Source of the DNA: Pseudomonas kilonensis
Lineage (GTDB): Bacteria > Pseudomonadota > Gammaproteobacteria > Pseudomonadales > Pseudomonadaceae
Assembly: GCF_001269885.1 (NCBI RefSeq)
Contig: NZ_LHVH01000013.1
Span: forward strand, 1-64,000
DNA: 64,000 nt
Direction: 5' to 3'
Shown: piece after piece, positions 48,744 to 57,486 of the stretch
Numbering within the stretch: the stretch's first letter is position 1
Layout: every line of letters begins with the position of its first letter
The notes under the pieces: generated by a model
What the model saw: the letters and a program-made list of their open reading frames with translations, nothing else
The model's database searches: none
What the model was told of the DNA's origin: nothing
Translations under genes and position numbers: made by a program

Positions 48744-49559
48744 ATGAACAAGACATTGATGGTGAGTGCTCTGAGCGCGGCTCTGCTGCTCACCGGTTGC
48801 CAGTCGGTCAATACCACCAGCGGCGGAGCCGTGGGCGTGGAGCGCAAGCAGTACATGTTCAGCATGCTGTCGACCGCTGAGGTCAACCAGATGTACGCCC
48901 AGTCCTATCAAAAGACGATGGGTGAGGCGAGCGCCCAGGGCGCGCTGGACAAGACCAGCACCGATGCCAAGCGCATCCAGGTCATTGCCGACCGCTTGAT
49001 CGCCAAGGCGCCGGTGTTCCGCCCGGATTCGGCGCAGTGGAAATGGGAAGTGAACCTGATCAAGAGCGATGAGCTCAACGCCAATTGCGGTCCTGGCGGC
49101 AAGATCATGTTCTACACCGGCCTGATCGACCAGTTGAAGCTGACCGACGCTGAAATCGCCGCGATCATGGGTCACGAAATCGCCCACGCCCTGCGTGAGC
49201 ACGGGCGCGAAGCGATGTCCAAGGCCTATGGCATCGAGATGGCGAAGCAGGGCGCTGGCGCCTTGTTCGGCCTGGGCCAGGACAGCCTGGCATTGGCCGA
49301 CACCGTCGCCAACTACGGCATGACCTTGCCCAACAGCCGCGGCAACGAGAACGAAGCCGACCTGATCGGCCTCGAACTGGCCGCCCGCGCTGGCTACGAC
49401 CCGAACGCGGCGATCACCTTGTGGAACAAGATGGCCAAGGCCTCGGAAGGCGCGCCACCGGAATTCATGAGCACCCACCCGTCGTCGAGCAGCCGTATCG
49501 CTTCGTTGCAGGCGGCGATTCCGAAGGTGATGCCGCTTTATCAGCAGGCCAAGAAGTAA
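48744..49559 (+). CDS. M48 family metalloprotease lipoprotein (LoiP/YggG-like)
   Basis: The 271-residue protein has a lipoprotein signal (MNKTLMVSALSAALLLTGC, lipid cysteine at residue 19) and an M48 peptidase domain. The zinc site is H144-E145-x-x-H148 in MGHEIAHALREHGREAMS, with the third ligand in NENEADLIGLELA. The substrate-side segment is PNSRGNENEAD. Relatives such as LoiP and BepA act at the outer membrane in protein quality control. It stands alone, between REPINs on both sides. The +2 residue after the lipid Cys is Gln, so outer-membrane sorting is expected. Confidence 0.9.
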   Translation: MNKTLMVSALSAALLLTGCQSVNTTSGGAVGVERKQYMFSMLSTAEVNQMYAQSYQKTMGEASAQGALDKTSTDAKRIQVIADRLIAKAPVFRPDSAQWKWEVNLIKSDELNANCGPGGKIMFYTGLIDQLKLTDAEIAAIMGHEIAHALREHGREAMSKAYGIEMAKQGAGALFGLGQDSLALADTVANYGMTLPNSRGNENEADLIGLELAARAGYDPNAAITLWNKMAKASEGAPPEFMSTHPSSSSRIASLQAAIPKVMPLYQQAKK

Positions 49560-49566
49560 GCATCGC

Positions 49567-49655
49567 TGTGGGAGCAAAGCTTGCTCGCGACAGGGGCGAC
49601 GCAGACGTTAATCAGACCGCGTCATCGTTTATCGCGAGCAAGCTATGCTCCCACA
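49567..49655. repeat. REPIN, AAAGC subtype
   Basis: Left arm TGTGGGAGCAAAGCTTGCTC; the right arm GAGCAAGCTATGCTCCCACA has one change (T to A in the CTTTG core). It lies between the convergent M48 gene and the GDT1 gene. Confidence 0.9.
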
Positions 49656-49685
49656 GTTATCCTATGCCCAAGGTGTGACGCAGCC

Positions 49686-50270
49686 TCAAACCCACCCACT
49701 ACTCTGCATCGCCTTGTACACCGCCACGATCGCCAGGACGAAGAATGCCGAGGCGGCCAGGCGGCGGATCAGGGTCAGGGGCAGCTTCTCGGCGGCGAAA
49801 TTGCCCGCCAGGACCACCGGCACGTTGGCAATCAACATGCCCACGGTGGTGCCGATGATCACCAACCACAACTCAGGGTATTGCGCGGCGAGCATCACCG
49901 TGGCGATCTGCGTCTTGTCGCCGATTTCCGCCAGGAAGAACGCAATCAACGTGGTCAGGAACGGGCCGAACTTGCGGGCCGTGTTCGCTTCCTCATCGTC
50001 CAGTTTGTCCGGGACCAGGGTCCACAGCGCCGTGGCCGTGAAGCTTGCCGCCAGTATCCAGTGCAAGACCGCGTTGGAGAAAAAGCCGCTGACCCAGGCC
50101 CCCACTGCCCCGGCAGCGGCATGGTTGGCGAGCGTCGCAGCAACGATGCCGGCGATGATCGGCCAGGGTTTGCGAAAGCGAGCGGCCAGGATAAGCGCGA
50201 GCAATTGCGTCTTGTCGCCGATTTCGGCCAGCGCAACGATAGCGGTAGGTACCAGGAGTGAGTCCAGCAT
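49686..50270 (-). CDS. GDT1/TMEM165 (UPF0016) family cation exporter, Mn2+-riboswitch controlled
   Basis: The 194-residue protein has six predicted helices in two repeats, each with the family motif E-x-G-D-K-T: ALAEIGDKTQLLAL in the first helix and FFLAEIGDKTQIATV in the fourth. GDT1 proteins export Mn2+ or Ca2+ in exchange for protons; in bacteria members such as MneA/MntX protect from manganese. That role fits the yybP-ykoY riboswitch directly upstream. ATG 50270 has TTAGGA seven bases before it. A symbol is left empty because naming differs between species. Confidence 0.92.
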   Translation of the reverse strand: MLDSLLVPTAIVALAEIGDKTQLLALILAARFRKPWPIIAGIVAATLANHAAAGAVGAWVSGFFSNAVLHWILAASFTATALWTLVPDKLDDEEANTARKFGPFLTTLIAFFLAEIGDKTQIATVMLAAQYPELWLVIIGTTVGMLIANVPVVLAGNFAAEKLPLTLIRRLAASAFFVLAIVAVYKAMQSSGWV

Positions 50271-50283
50271 CAGGAATTCCTAA

Positions 50284-50349
50284 GGGGCGGGTCGACACGG
50301 CTATGACACGTACAGCCTTCCCGCCCCGGGTAAGGTGTGCGTGTCATAG
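50284..50349 (-). promoter_or_regulatory. expression platform of the Mn riboswitch: two crossing helices
   Basis: On the minus strand CTATGACACG (50349-50340, the 3' side of P1 plus four bases) is a perfect 10-base complement of CGTGTCATAG (50310-50301). GGGGCGGG (50327-50320) is a perfect complement of CCCGCCCC (50291-50284), which ends next to the ribosome site. The two helices cross and cannot both form in a simple fold, so they look like the switching elements. Confidence 0.7.
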
Positions 50350-50473
50350 GTCTTGTCAAACCCAGCGACCATCTGTGTGGACGCTTGGGCCGCATACGCC
50401 ATGGTCTGCTGACCAAGTATGTTGACGTATGCCGGGCGAGCATGGCGCTCGCGGGAGACTACTCCCCTAGGAC
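50343..50473 (-). ncRNA. yybP-ykoY manganese riboswitch aptamer
   Basis: The minus strand shows the family landmarks in order: P1 5' side GTCCTAGG; loop GGGGAGTAG (50467-50459); a P2-type hairpin GCGAGC...GCTCGC; CAACATACTTGG; an arm GCATACG...CGTATGC; the loop TTTGACAAGACC; and P1 3' side CCTATGAC. P1 pairs at 7 of 8 positions. This class senses Mn2+ and usually turns expression on. It lies in the 260-base leader between rsmC and the GDT1-type exporter gene, on the same strand. Confidence 0.93.
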
Positions 50474-50529
50474 GGAGCGGATTCTGCCTAGGCAAATCCG
50501 ATTGAGCAAGTGCTGTTACCTAAAAGATT

Positions 50530-51528
50530 TCAACCGCGCTTGGCCCGGTAGATGCGAAAGCCCTGGCCTTCGGCCTTGATGGCGCAGACGCCCAAATGCT
50601 CCTCGATCAGTGGCTGGTACTTGAGGAAGCTATTGGCAACCAGCCGCAGTTCGCCGCCGTTTTTCAGATGTTTGGCTGCTTTTCGCAACAGGTTTTCCGT
50701 GGCGTGGTAATCGGTGTGCACGCCGACATGGAACGGTGGGTTGCTCAGGATCGCGCTCAAGCCCATCGGCGCGGCGTCAATGCCGTCACCGGTCAGCACC
50801 TCGGCCTCCAGGCCGTTGGCGGCCAGGGTCAGGCGACTGCTGGCGGCGGCGAATGCGTCCACGTCCAACAGGGTGACGGTGTTGTGCGGATAACGCCGCT
50901 TGACCACCGCCCCCAGCACCCCGGCACCGCAGCCGAAGTCCAGCAAATGCCCGCTGGGCAGTTTATCCAGGTGTTCCAACAGCAGCGCACTGCCGCGGTC
51001 CAGGCGACCATGGCTGAACACCCCTGGCAGGCTGATGACCTTCAACGGGCCTTCGGCCAGGGGCAATTCGTAGGTCTGGGCCAGGCTTTCCAGGGGCTTG
51101 GCCTCGGGCGCGTTGGCGACGGTGACCTGCCACAGTTGGCAATGCCGCGCACTGTCGAGCTTACGTGGCTTGCCGAACGGGTTGAGCTGCTTGGACGCCC
51201 CTTCGATGCCGCTGCGTTTTTCCCCCACCAGGTACACCTCGCGCCCGGCCAGGCGCGCCGCCACGGCATTGAGGATGTAGTCGGTCAGGTCCTTGGCCTT
51301 GGGCAGGAACACCACGGCCGTGTCGAACCCACGCTCGGGTATGTTCACGCCAAAGTGGCTGCGCTCAGGGAAGCGAGCGTCCAGCGCGGCCTGATCCCCA
51401 GCGTGCCAGCACCAGCCATGGGCCTCTGGCAAACGGCCGAGCAGGTCATCGGCGGGCAGGCCGGCCAGCAAGACCGAACCCTGGAATAACTCGGCCTGAC
51501 GAAGCAGTACTTCACTGCGCGGATCCAT
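50530..51528 (-). CDS. rsmC: 16S rRNA (guanine-N2) methyltransferase RsmC-like
   Basis: RsmC methylates G1207 of 16S rRNA in the 30S subunit. The 332 residues have a degenerate N-terminal methyltransferase-like domain (about 1-160) and a catalytic C-terminal Rossmann domain. The latter contains the SAM motif [15 protein letters not shown], acidic [14 protein letters not shown], and the catalytic [14 protein letters not shown] (NPPF). The related RlmG (23S G1835) has a similar layout, so RlmG is the alternative; length and the NPPFHxG segment favour RsmC. The HprA-like gene lies 33 bases upstream on the same strand. Confidence 0.85.
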   Translation of the reverse strand: MDPRSEVLLRQAELFQGSVLLAGLPADDLLGRLPEAHGWCWHAGDQAALDARFPERSHFGVNIPERGFDTAVVFLPKAKDLTDYILNAVAARLAGREVYLVGEKRSGIEGASKQLNPFGKPRKLDSARHCQLWQVTVANAPEAKPLESLAQTYELPLAEGPLKVISLPGVFSHGRLDRGSALLLEHLDKLPSGHLLDFGCGAGVLGAVVKRRYPHNTVTLLDVDAFAAASSRLTLAANGLEAEVLTGDGIDAAPMGLSAILSNPPFHVGVHTDYHATENLLRKAAKHLKNGGELRLVANSFLKYQPLIEEHLGVCAIKAEGQGFRIYRAKRG

Positions 51529-51561
51529 GGTCTGCTCCTTGAAAAAAAGTGCGGCAGTTTA

Positions 51562-52527
51562 TCAACTGACGACACGCCGCGCTGTACCGCTGAAAAAGCC
51601 CTGGGCGTTTTCGCTCATTTGCCCGACGATCCGTTGCCGCGCCTCGCGGCTGCCCCAGGCGTTGTGCGGTGTGACGATCAAGCGTGGAATATCGCCGGCC
51701 AGCAGCGGGTTGCCTTGGGCCGGCGGCTCCACGCTGAGCACGTCGGTGGCGGCGCCACCCAAATGACCGCTGCGCAGGGCTTCGGCCAAGGCCTGTTCGT
51801 CGATCAGGCCACCACGGGCGGTGTTGACCACGAACGCGCCGGGTTTGAGCTGCGCGAGTTCGCGGGCGCCGATGAAGTTCCGAGTGTGCTCGTTAAGCGG
51901 GCAGTGCAGGGTCAGGGCATCGACTTGCGGCAACAATTGCTCCAGTGGCAAGCGGTCGGGGCGGGCTGGGCGCCCGGGGAGCTGCCCCAGCAGCACGCGC
52001 ATGCCAAAGGCTTCGGCCAGCCGCCCGACGGCGCTGCCCAGTTCGCCATGGCCGAGCAAGCCGAGGGTCTTGCCTTCCAGTTCGACAATCGGATAGTCCA
52101 GCAGGCAAAACTGCGAAGCCTGCTGCCAGCGACCTTCACCTACTGCTTTTTGGTAATCGGCCAGGCGCGTCGCCAGGTTCAGCAACAGCATGATCGTGTG
52201 CTGGGCCACCGACGGTGTGCCGTAGCCCTGGCAATTGCACACCGTGATGCCGTGGCTGCGGGCGGCGGCCAAGTCGACATTGTTGGTGCCGGTGGCGCTG
52301 ATCAGGATCAGCTTCAGGTCGGGGCTGGCCGCCATGGCCTGCGCATCGATCACGGCCTTGTTGGTGATCGCCACGGTGGCGCCCTCGAGCCGCTCGGCCA
52401 CCTGGTCCGGCGTGGTCCGGGCGAACAGTTGCAGGTCGCTGAAGCAGTTGCGCAGCGGGCTCAGGTCCAGGTCGCCGAGGTCCAGGGAAGGGTGGTCGAG
52501 GAAGACTGCGCGGACGATGTTCGTCAT
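51562..52527 (-). CDS. D-2-hydroxyacid dehydrogenase, HprA (glycerate dehydrogenase/hydroxypyruvate reductase)-like
   Basis: The 321-residue NAD(P)-dependent dehydrogenase has the Rossmann motif TLGLLGHGELGSAVGRLAEA. The catalytic residues are Arg in VVNTARGGLIDE, Glu in DVLSVEPP and His in IVTPHNAWGS. The order HprA-like then rsmC matches, from memory, PA4626-PA4627. It likely interconverts hydroxypyruvate or glyoxylate with glycerate or glycolate; the exact substrate is not fixed by sequence. ATG 52527 starts MTNIVRAVFLDHPSLD. Confidence 0.88.
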   Translation of the reverse strand: MTNIVRAVFLDHPSLDLGDLDLSPLRNCFSDLQLFARTTPDQVAERLEGATVAITNKAVIDAQAMAASPDLKLILISATGTNNVDLAAARSHGITVCNCQGYGTPSVAQHTIMLLLNLATRLADYQKAVGEGRWQQASQFCLLDYPIVELEGKTLGLLGHGELGSAVGRLAEAFGMRVLLGQLPGRPARPDRLPLEQLLPQVDALTLHCPLNEHTRNFIGARELAQLKPGAFVVNTARGGLIDEQALAEALRSGHLGGAATDVLSVEPPAQGNPLLAGDIPRLIVTPHNAWGSREARQRIVGQMSENAQGFFSGTARRVVS

Positions 52528-52585
52528 CAGCTGTACCTTTTATGTCAAGAACCGAAGGCGTAATGTGGCGAGCCTATCAGATGTC

Positions 52586-52674
52586 TGTGGGAGCAAAGCT
52601 TGCTCGCGACATCGGCGATGCGGTTTGCCAGGAATCGAGTCGCCTGTATCGCGAGCAAGCTTTGCTCCCACACA
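52586..52674. repeat. REPIN, AAAGC subtype
   Basis: Perfect arms TGTGGGAGCAAAGCTTGCTC...GAGCAAGCTTTGCTCCCACA lie between the divergent HprA-like and LysE-type genes. It therefore sits in a promoter region, unusual for this class, which more often follows genes. Confidence 0.92.
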
Positions 52675-52732
52675 GTTTCACTCGCCGCACAGTTGATGTT
52701 TGTTTTGAGATTGAGCTAGCCAAGGAGCCACC

Positions 52733-53362
52733 ATGTACCTCACCGAATTCCTCACCGTCGCCCTGATCCACTTGTTGGCCGTTGCCAGCCCCGGGCCGGA
52801 TTTTGCCGTGGTGGTGCGTGAAAGCGTGACCCATGGCCGGCGCGCCGGGACCTGGACGGCGCTGGGCGTCGGCACGGCGATTTTCCTGCACGTGGGGTAT
52901 TCGCTGTTGGGTATCGGCCTGATCGTGTCGCAATCGATCGTGCTGTTCAACGCGCTGAAATGGGCCGCCGCCGCGTACCTGCTGTACATCGGCTTCAAGG
53001 CACTGCGGGCGCAACCGGCCAAGCCCAGCGAGGACAACCTGCACAAGGAGGCCGGTGAGCGTACCCCTCGCGGCGCGTTCACCTCGGGCTTCGTCACCAA
53101 TGGCCTGAACCCCAAGGCGACGCTGTTTTTCCTGTCGCTGTTCACCGTGGTGATCAACCCGCACACACCGTTGGCCGTCCAGGCCGGTTACGGCGTGTAC
53201 CTGGCGGTTGCGACGGCCGCCTGGTTCTGCCTGGTGGCGCTGCTGTTCAGCCAGCAGCGGGTGCGCGCCGGTTTTGCGCGCATGGGCCACTGGTTCGACC
53301 GGACCATGGGCGCGGTGCTCGTCGCCATTGGGGTGAAGCTGGCGTTTACCGAGGCGCACTGA
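52733..53362 (+). CDS. LysE/RhtB family amino acid exporter
   Basis: The 209-residue inner-membrane protein has six predicted helices and the family motif ASPGPDFAVVVRESVTHG after helix 1, then RAGTWTALGVGTAIFLHV. The second half has ASGFVTNGLNPKATLFFLSL-like residues (TSGFVTNGLNPKATLFFLS). Family members export threonine, homoserine, lysine, arginine or related solutes. The substrate is not evident; it is flanked by repeats and stands alone. AAGGAG lies 6 bases before ATG. Confidence 0.9.
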   Translation: MYLTEFLTVALIHLLAVASPGPDFAVVVRESVTHGRRAGTWTALGVGTAIFLHVGYSLLGIGLIVSQSIVLFNALKWAAAAYLLYIGFKALRAQPAKPSEDNLHKEAGERTPRGAFTSGFVTNGLNPKATLFFLSLFTVVINPHTPLAVQAGYGVYLAVATAAWFCLVALLFSQQRVRAGFARMGHWFDRTMGAVLVAIGVKLAFTEAH

Positions 53363-53382
53363 TCCACCCTAAGCTCGCTTTG

Positions 53383-53488
53383 TGTAGGAGCTGCCGAAGG
53401 CTGCGATCTTTTGATCTTTTGTTTTTTCGCTCTGGATTCAATTGGCAGGGGAAAGATCGCAGCCTCGTTGCACTCGGCAGCTCCTACA
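53383..53488. repeat. inverted repeat, family C
   Basis: Left end TGTAGGAGCTGCCGAAGGCT then GCGATCTTTTGATC; right end GAAAGATCGCAGCC, then GGCAGCTCCTACA. The second copy of the family seen at 26819; here it follows the LysE-type gene. Confidence 0.85.
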
Positions 53489-53522
53489 GTCCTGGGCATG
53501 GCTCAAGGCTAGTATTGGCGCG

Positions 53523-53556
53523 CCGATCAAATCATTCCTTTGGCTGATTTGATCGG
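53523..53556. promoter_or_regulatory. perfect 12-bp inverted repeat before the acyl-CoA ligase gene
   Basis: CCGATCAAATCA and TGATTTGATCGG are perfect 12-base arms separated by 10 bases. It is directly followed by a -10-like TATAAG at 53559 and lies 62 bases before the ligase ATG. The position suggests a transcription factor operator. It is AT-rich in the arms and has no T-run, so it is not a terminator. Confidence 0.6.
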
Positions 53557-53618
53557 TGTATAAGCGCTCTAGAGTGCTAACTTCCAGCCAAGACCGTGCA
53601 GTCAGAAAAGGGACTCTT

Positions 53619-55301
53619 ATGTTGCAGACTCGCGTTATTCCTCCAGCCGAAGGCGCTTATCAATACCCGCTGCTGATCAAGCGGCTGCTGATGTCCGGCA
53701 CGCGTTACGAGAAAACCCGCGAGATCATCTACCGTGACCAGTTGCGCTACAGCTATCCGACGCTGATAGAGCGGGTCGCGCGCCTGGCCAATGTGTTGAC
53801 CGAGGCGGGGGTCAAGGCCGGTGATACCGTGGCGGTGATGGACTGGGACAGCCATCGCTACCTGGAATGCATGTTCGCGATCCCGATGATCGGTGCGGTG
53901 ATCCACACCATCAATGTGCGCCTGTCACCGGAACAGATCCTCTACACCATGAACCACGCCGAGGACCGCTTCGTGCTGGTCAACAGTGAGTTCGTCGGCT
54001 TGTACCAGGCGATTGCCGGGCACCTGACCACGGTGGACAAGACCCTGCTGCTGACCGACCTGCCGGAAAAAACCGCCGACCTGCCGAACCTGGTGGGTGA
54101 ATACGAGCAACTGCTGGCCGCCGCCGCCCCCACCTACGACTTCCAGGATTTCGACGAAAACTCCGTCGCCACCACGTTCTATACCACTGGCACCACGGGC
54201 AACCCCAAGGGCGTGTACTTCACCCATCGGCAACTGGTGCTGCACACCATGGGCGTGGCGACCATCATGGGGTCCATCGACAGCGTGCGGCTGCTGGGCA
54301 CCAACGACGTGTACATGCCCATCACGCCGATGTTCCATGTCCACGCCTGGGGCCTGCCCTATGTCGCGACCATGCTCGGGCTCAAGCAGGTTTACCCGGG
54401 TCGCTACGATCCCGAATTCCTGGTCCAGCTGTGGCGCAAGGAAAAGGTCACCTTTTCCCATTGTGTGCCAACCATCCTGCAAATGGTCCTCAACGCCAAG
54501 GGCGCCCAGGGCACCGATTTCGGCGGCTGGAAAATCGTCATCGGCGGCAGCGCCCTGAACCGCAGCCTGTACGAAGCGGCCAAGGCCCGGGGCATCCAGC
54601 TCACTGCCGCCTATGGCATGTCGGAAACCGGCCCGCTGGTGTCCTGCGCCCACCTCAACGATGAACTGATGGCCGGTAGCGAAGACGAACGCACCACATA
54701 CCGGATCAAGGCCGGCGTGCCGGGCCCACTGGTGGAGGCGGCAATCGTTGACACCGAGGGACGTTTCCTGCCGGCCGACGGCGAGACCCAGGGCGAACTG
54801 GTACTGCGCGCGCCGTGGCTCACCGAGGGCTATTTCAACGAGCCGCAGAAGGGCGCCGAGCTCTGGGCTGGCGGCTGGCTGCACACCGGTGACGTCGCCA
54901 CGCTCGATAACATGGGCTTCATCGACATCCGTGACCGCATCAAGGATGTGATCAAGACCGGTGGCGAATGGATCTCTTCCCTGGACCTGGAAGACCTCAT
55001 CAGCCGTCACGTGGCGGTACGCGAAGTAGCAGTGGTCGGCATTCCCGATCCGCAGTGGGGCGAGCGGCCGTTTGCCTTGCTGGTGATTCGCGAAGGGCAT
55101 CAGCTCGGGGCTCGCGAACTCAAGGAACACCTCAAGCCGTTCGTCGAGCTGGGGCACTTGAGCAAGTGGGCGATCCCGAGCCAGATCGCCCTTGTTACGG
55201 AAATTCCCAAGACCAGCGTCGGCAAGCTCGACAAGAAGCGCATCCGCGTCGACATCACCGAATGGCAGAGCAACAACAGCACCTTCCTGTCCACGCTTTA
55301 G
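53619..55301 (+). CDS. fatty acyl-CoA synthetase (medium/long-chain fatty acid:CoA ligase)
   Basis: This enzyme activates a fatty acid to the acyl-CoA through an acyl-AMP. The 560-residue ANL-superfamily protein has the P-loop [19 protein letters not shown], the A5 motif [15 protein letters not shown]7/A8 region [20 protein letters not shown] with [15 protein letters not shown], and the catalytic lysine in [16 protein letters not shown] 53619 ([19 protein letters not shown]) is the family start. From memory the gene order ligase-DUF1302-DUF1329-LuxR equals P. putida PP_0763 to PP_0767, where the ligase works on medium-chain fatty acids. A 12-bp inverted repeat precedes it. Confidence 0.92.
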   Translation: MLQTRVIPPAEGAYQYPLLIKRLLMSGTRYEKTREIIYRDQLRYSYPTLIERVARLANVLTEAGVKAGDTVAVMDWDSHRYLECMFAIPMIGAVIHTINVRLSPEQILYTMNHAEDRFVLVNSEFVGLYQAIAGHLTTVDKTLLLTDLPEKTADLPNLVGEYEQLLAAAAPTYDFQDFDENSVATTFYTTGTTGNPKGVYFTHRQLVLHTMGVATIMGSIDSVRLLGTNDVYMPITPMFHVHAWGLPYVATMLGLKQVYPGRYDPEFLVQLWRKEKVTFSHCVPTILQMVLNAKGAQGTDFGGWKIVIGGSALNRSLYEAAKARGIQLTAAYGMSETGPLVSCAHLNDELMAGSEDERTTYRIKAGVPGPLVEAAIVDTEGRFLPADGETQGELVLRAPWLTEGYFNEPQKGAELWAGGWLHTGDVATLDNMGFIDIRDRIKDVIKTGGEWISSLDLEDLISRHVAVREVAVVGIPDPQWGERPFALLVIREGHQLGARELKEHLKPFVELGHLSKWAIPSQIALVTEIPKTSVGKLDKKRIRVDITEWQSNNSTFLSTL

Positions 55302-55309
55302 GCCTTTTT

Positions 55310-55331
55310 GCCGTGCCCGAAAGGGCACGGC
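55310..55331. other. stable stem-loop after the acyl-CoA ligase gene
   Basis: GCCGTGCCC-GAAA-GGGCACGGC is a perfect 9-bp stem with a GNRA-type loop, nine bases after the ligase stop. The T-run (TTTTT) lies before the stem rather than after it, so it is not a canonical terminator; it may protect the mRNA end. The remaining 258 bases to DUF1302 contain a -10-like TATAGT at 55484 without a clear -35. Confidence 0.55.
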
Positions 55332-55589
55332 AGCCCCACCAAGCAAGCGCTTGCCTTGTCAAACCGAAAATTTCAGCCATCCTTGCCGTGCCGGCATCTG
55401 TCGGTCTGGCGAAAGGACTGTTCCAGAGTGGTTGAGGGCTGCAAATCACACTTTAGAGGGATCAAGCCGTACTACCTGCTGGCTATAGTCCGCTCATGGG
55501 ATTTTCGGAATGGGACGTACGTGCCAGCACGGCGAAGAGTTTCTGGAAATGTCCACTGCCATAACAATAAAACACATGGAGTTGCGTCG

Positions 55590-57461
55590 ATGACCTCAGC
55601 AAACACTTTCTGGCGCCGGGCAAAACTGCCTCTGGCCGTCAGTCTTGCCTCCTCGCTCGCCGGCCCGGCATTCGGCGTCAGCTTCAACATCGGTGAAATC
55701 GAAGGCCAGTTCGACTCGTCCCTGTCGGTGGGGGCGAGCTGGTCCACGGCCAAGGCCAACAAGGACCTGATCGGTGTCAACAATGGCGGCAAGGGCTTGT
55801 CGCAGACCTCCGATGACGGGCACTTGAACTTCAAGCGAGGGGAAACCTTCTCGAAGATCTTCAAGGGCATCCACGACCTGGAACTGAAGTACGGCGATAC
55901 CGGCGTGTTTGTGCGCGGCAAGTACTGGTACGACTTTGAACTCAAGGACGAAAGCCGTCCGTTCAAGGACATCAGCGACAACAATCGCAAGGAAGGCGCC
56001 CAGTCCTCCGGCGGGCAGATTCTCGATGCATTTGTCTACCACAACTACGCCATTGCCGATCAGCCAGGCTCGGTCCGCCTGGGCAAGCAGGTGGTCAGCT
56101 GGGGTGAAAGTACCTTCATCCAGGGCGGCATCAACTCCATCAACCCAGTTGACGTGTCCGCATTCCGTCGCCCGGGTGCCGAGGTCAAGGAAGGCTTGAT
56201 CCCGGTCAACATGTTCTATGTGTCCCAGAGCCTGACCGATAATTTGTCGGCTGAAGCGTTCTATCAACTGGAATGGGACCAGACGGTTGTCGATAACTGC
56301 GGTACGTTCTTCTCCCAGCCGGATGTTATTGCCGATGGCTGTACGGATAATCTGCGGGTATTGAGTAAGCGTTCCAACTTTACAGCTGGACAACTAGCCG
56401 CATTGGGTTCATTGGGAGTCGACATAAACGATGAAGGCGTGCTCGTGCGTCGCGGCGCGGACCGCGATGCCCGAGATAGCGGCCAATGGGGCGCTTCCTT
56501 GAAATACATGTTCGAGCCGCTGGACACCGAATTTGGCGCTTACTTCATTAACTATCATAGTCGGGCGCCAATTTTCAGTGCAACTGGAGCTCCACAGTCT
56601 ATCTACAACATAGCACCGGGCCTTGGCCAAGGGGCGCCGGTGCTTGTAGCGGGTAACTCGGAATACTTCGTCGAATATCCAGAAGATATCCGCCTCTATG
56701 GCCTGAGCTTCTCTACCACCTTGCCTACCGGTACTGCATGGAGCGGTGAACTGAGTTATCGGCCGAATGCACCGGTTCAACTAAGCACCACCGATATTTT
56801 GTTCGCGGGTGTTCGCCCGATCAATTTCGGCCCCGGAGGCCGTCCGTTCGACGATGCTTCGCTGCTTACAGGCGTACCAGGCCAGGATCTGCATGGCTAC
56901 CGCCGCAAGGAAATCACCCAGTTCCAGACCACATTCACTCACTTCCTCGACCAGGTCATGGGCGCCAGCCGTCTAACCCTGGTGGGCGAAATTGGCGTGA
57001 CGCATGTGGGCGGCTTGGAAAGCAAATCCGACGTTCGCTACGGTCGTGACCCGGTGTTCGGTCCGGGCGAGCTGCCCAATGGCTTCTGTGACACGCTCAA
57101 TGCCTCGACCGCCGCAGGTGGCGGCCAGACCAGCAGCGATGTGAACAGCAACTGCAACAACGACGGCTTCACTACCTCCACTTCCTGGGGCTACCGCGCT
57201 CGCGCGATCTGGGAATACCCGGACGTCTTCGCTGGCGTGAACCTCAAGCCTAACGTGGCCTGGTCCCATGACGTCAAAGGCTACTCGCCAGGCCCTGGCG
57301 GCAACTTCGAAGAAGGCCGCAAAGCCGTCAGCCTCGGGCTGGATGCCGAGTACCAGAACACTTACAACGCCAGCCTGGCCTACACCAACTTCTTTGGTGG
57401 CGACTTCAGTACCGTGGACGATCGTGACTTCCTGGCGCTCAGCGTCGGCGTGACCTTCTAA
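55590..57461 (+). CDS. DUF1302 family outer-membrane-associated protein
   Basis: The 623-residue protein has a signal peptide (LPLAVSLASSLAGPAFG, cleavage near residue 29) followed by a beta-strand-rich body. Aromatic, alternating strands end with the outer-membrane-barrel-like terminus FLALSVGVTF. DUF1302 proteins are found beside DUF1329 proteins in lipid, sterol and ester utilisation loci; they are thought to sit in the envelope and help take up or process hydrophobic substrates, but the biochemistry is unsettled. ATG 55590 has GGAG eight bases before it; the long upstream open frame is spurious. About 56290-56870 is more AT-rich with unusual codons. DUF1329 follows after 25 bases. Confidence 0.88.
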   Translation: MTSANTFWRRAKLPLAVSLASSLAGPAFGVSFNIGEIEGQFDSSLSVGASWSTAKANKDLIGVNNGGKGLSQTSDDGHLNFKRGETFSKIFKGIHDLELKYGDTGVFVRGKYWYDFELKDESRPFKDISDNNRKEGAQSSGGQILDAFVYHNYAIADQPGSVRLGKQVVSWGESTFIQGGINSINPVDVSAFRRPGAEVKEGLIPVNMFYVSQSLTDNLSAEAFYQLEWDQTVVDNCGTFFSQPDVIADGCTDNLRVLSKRSNFTAGQLAALGSLGVDINDEGVLVRRGADRDARDSGQWGASLKYMFEPLDTEFGAYFINYHSRAPIFSATGAPQSIYNIAPGLGQGAPVLVAGNSEYFVEYPEDIRLYGLSFSTTLPTGTAWSGELSYRPNAPVQLSTTDILFAGVRPINFGPGGRPFDDASLLTGVPGQDLHGYRRKEITQFQTTFTHFLDQVMGASRLTLVGEIGVTHVGGLESKSDVRYGRDPVFGPGELPNGFCDTLNASTAAGGGQTSSDVNSNCNNDGFTTSTSWGYRARAIWEYPDVFAGVNLKPNVAWSHDVKGYSPGPGGNFEEGRKAVSLGLDAEYQNTYNASLAYTNFFGGDFSTVDDRDFLALSVGVTF

Positions 57462-57486
57462 GCACCGAATTTCAGGACGACACACT

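Noticed and set aside
55310..55331. Terminator after the acyl-CoA ligase gene
   Set aside because: The perfect stem has its T-run on the 5' side only, so it does not meet the intrinsic terminator pattern on either strand; kept only as a stem-loop.
55308..55589. Longer DUF1302 protein starting at 55308
   Set aside because: The extra 94 residues lack homology-like features, precede a clear signal peptide, and include the post-ligase hairpin; ATG 55590 has a ribosome site.
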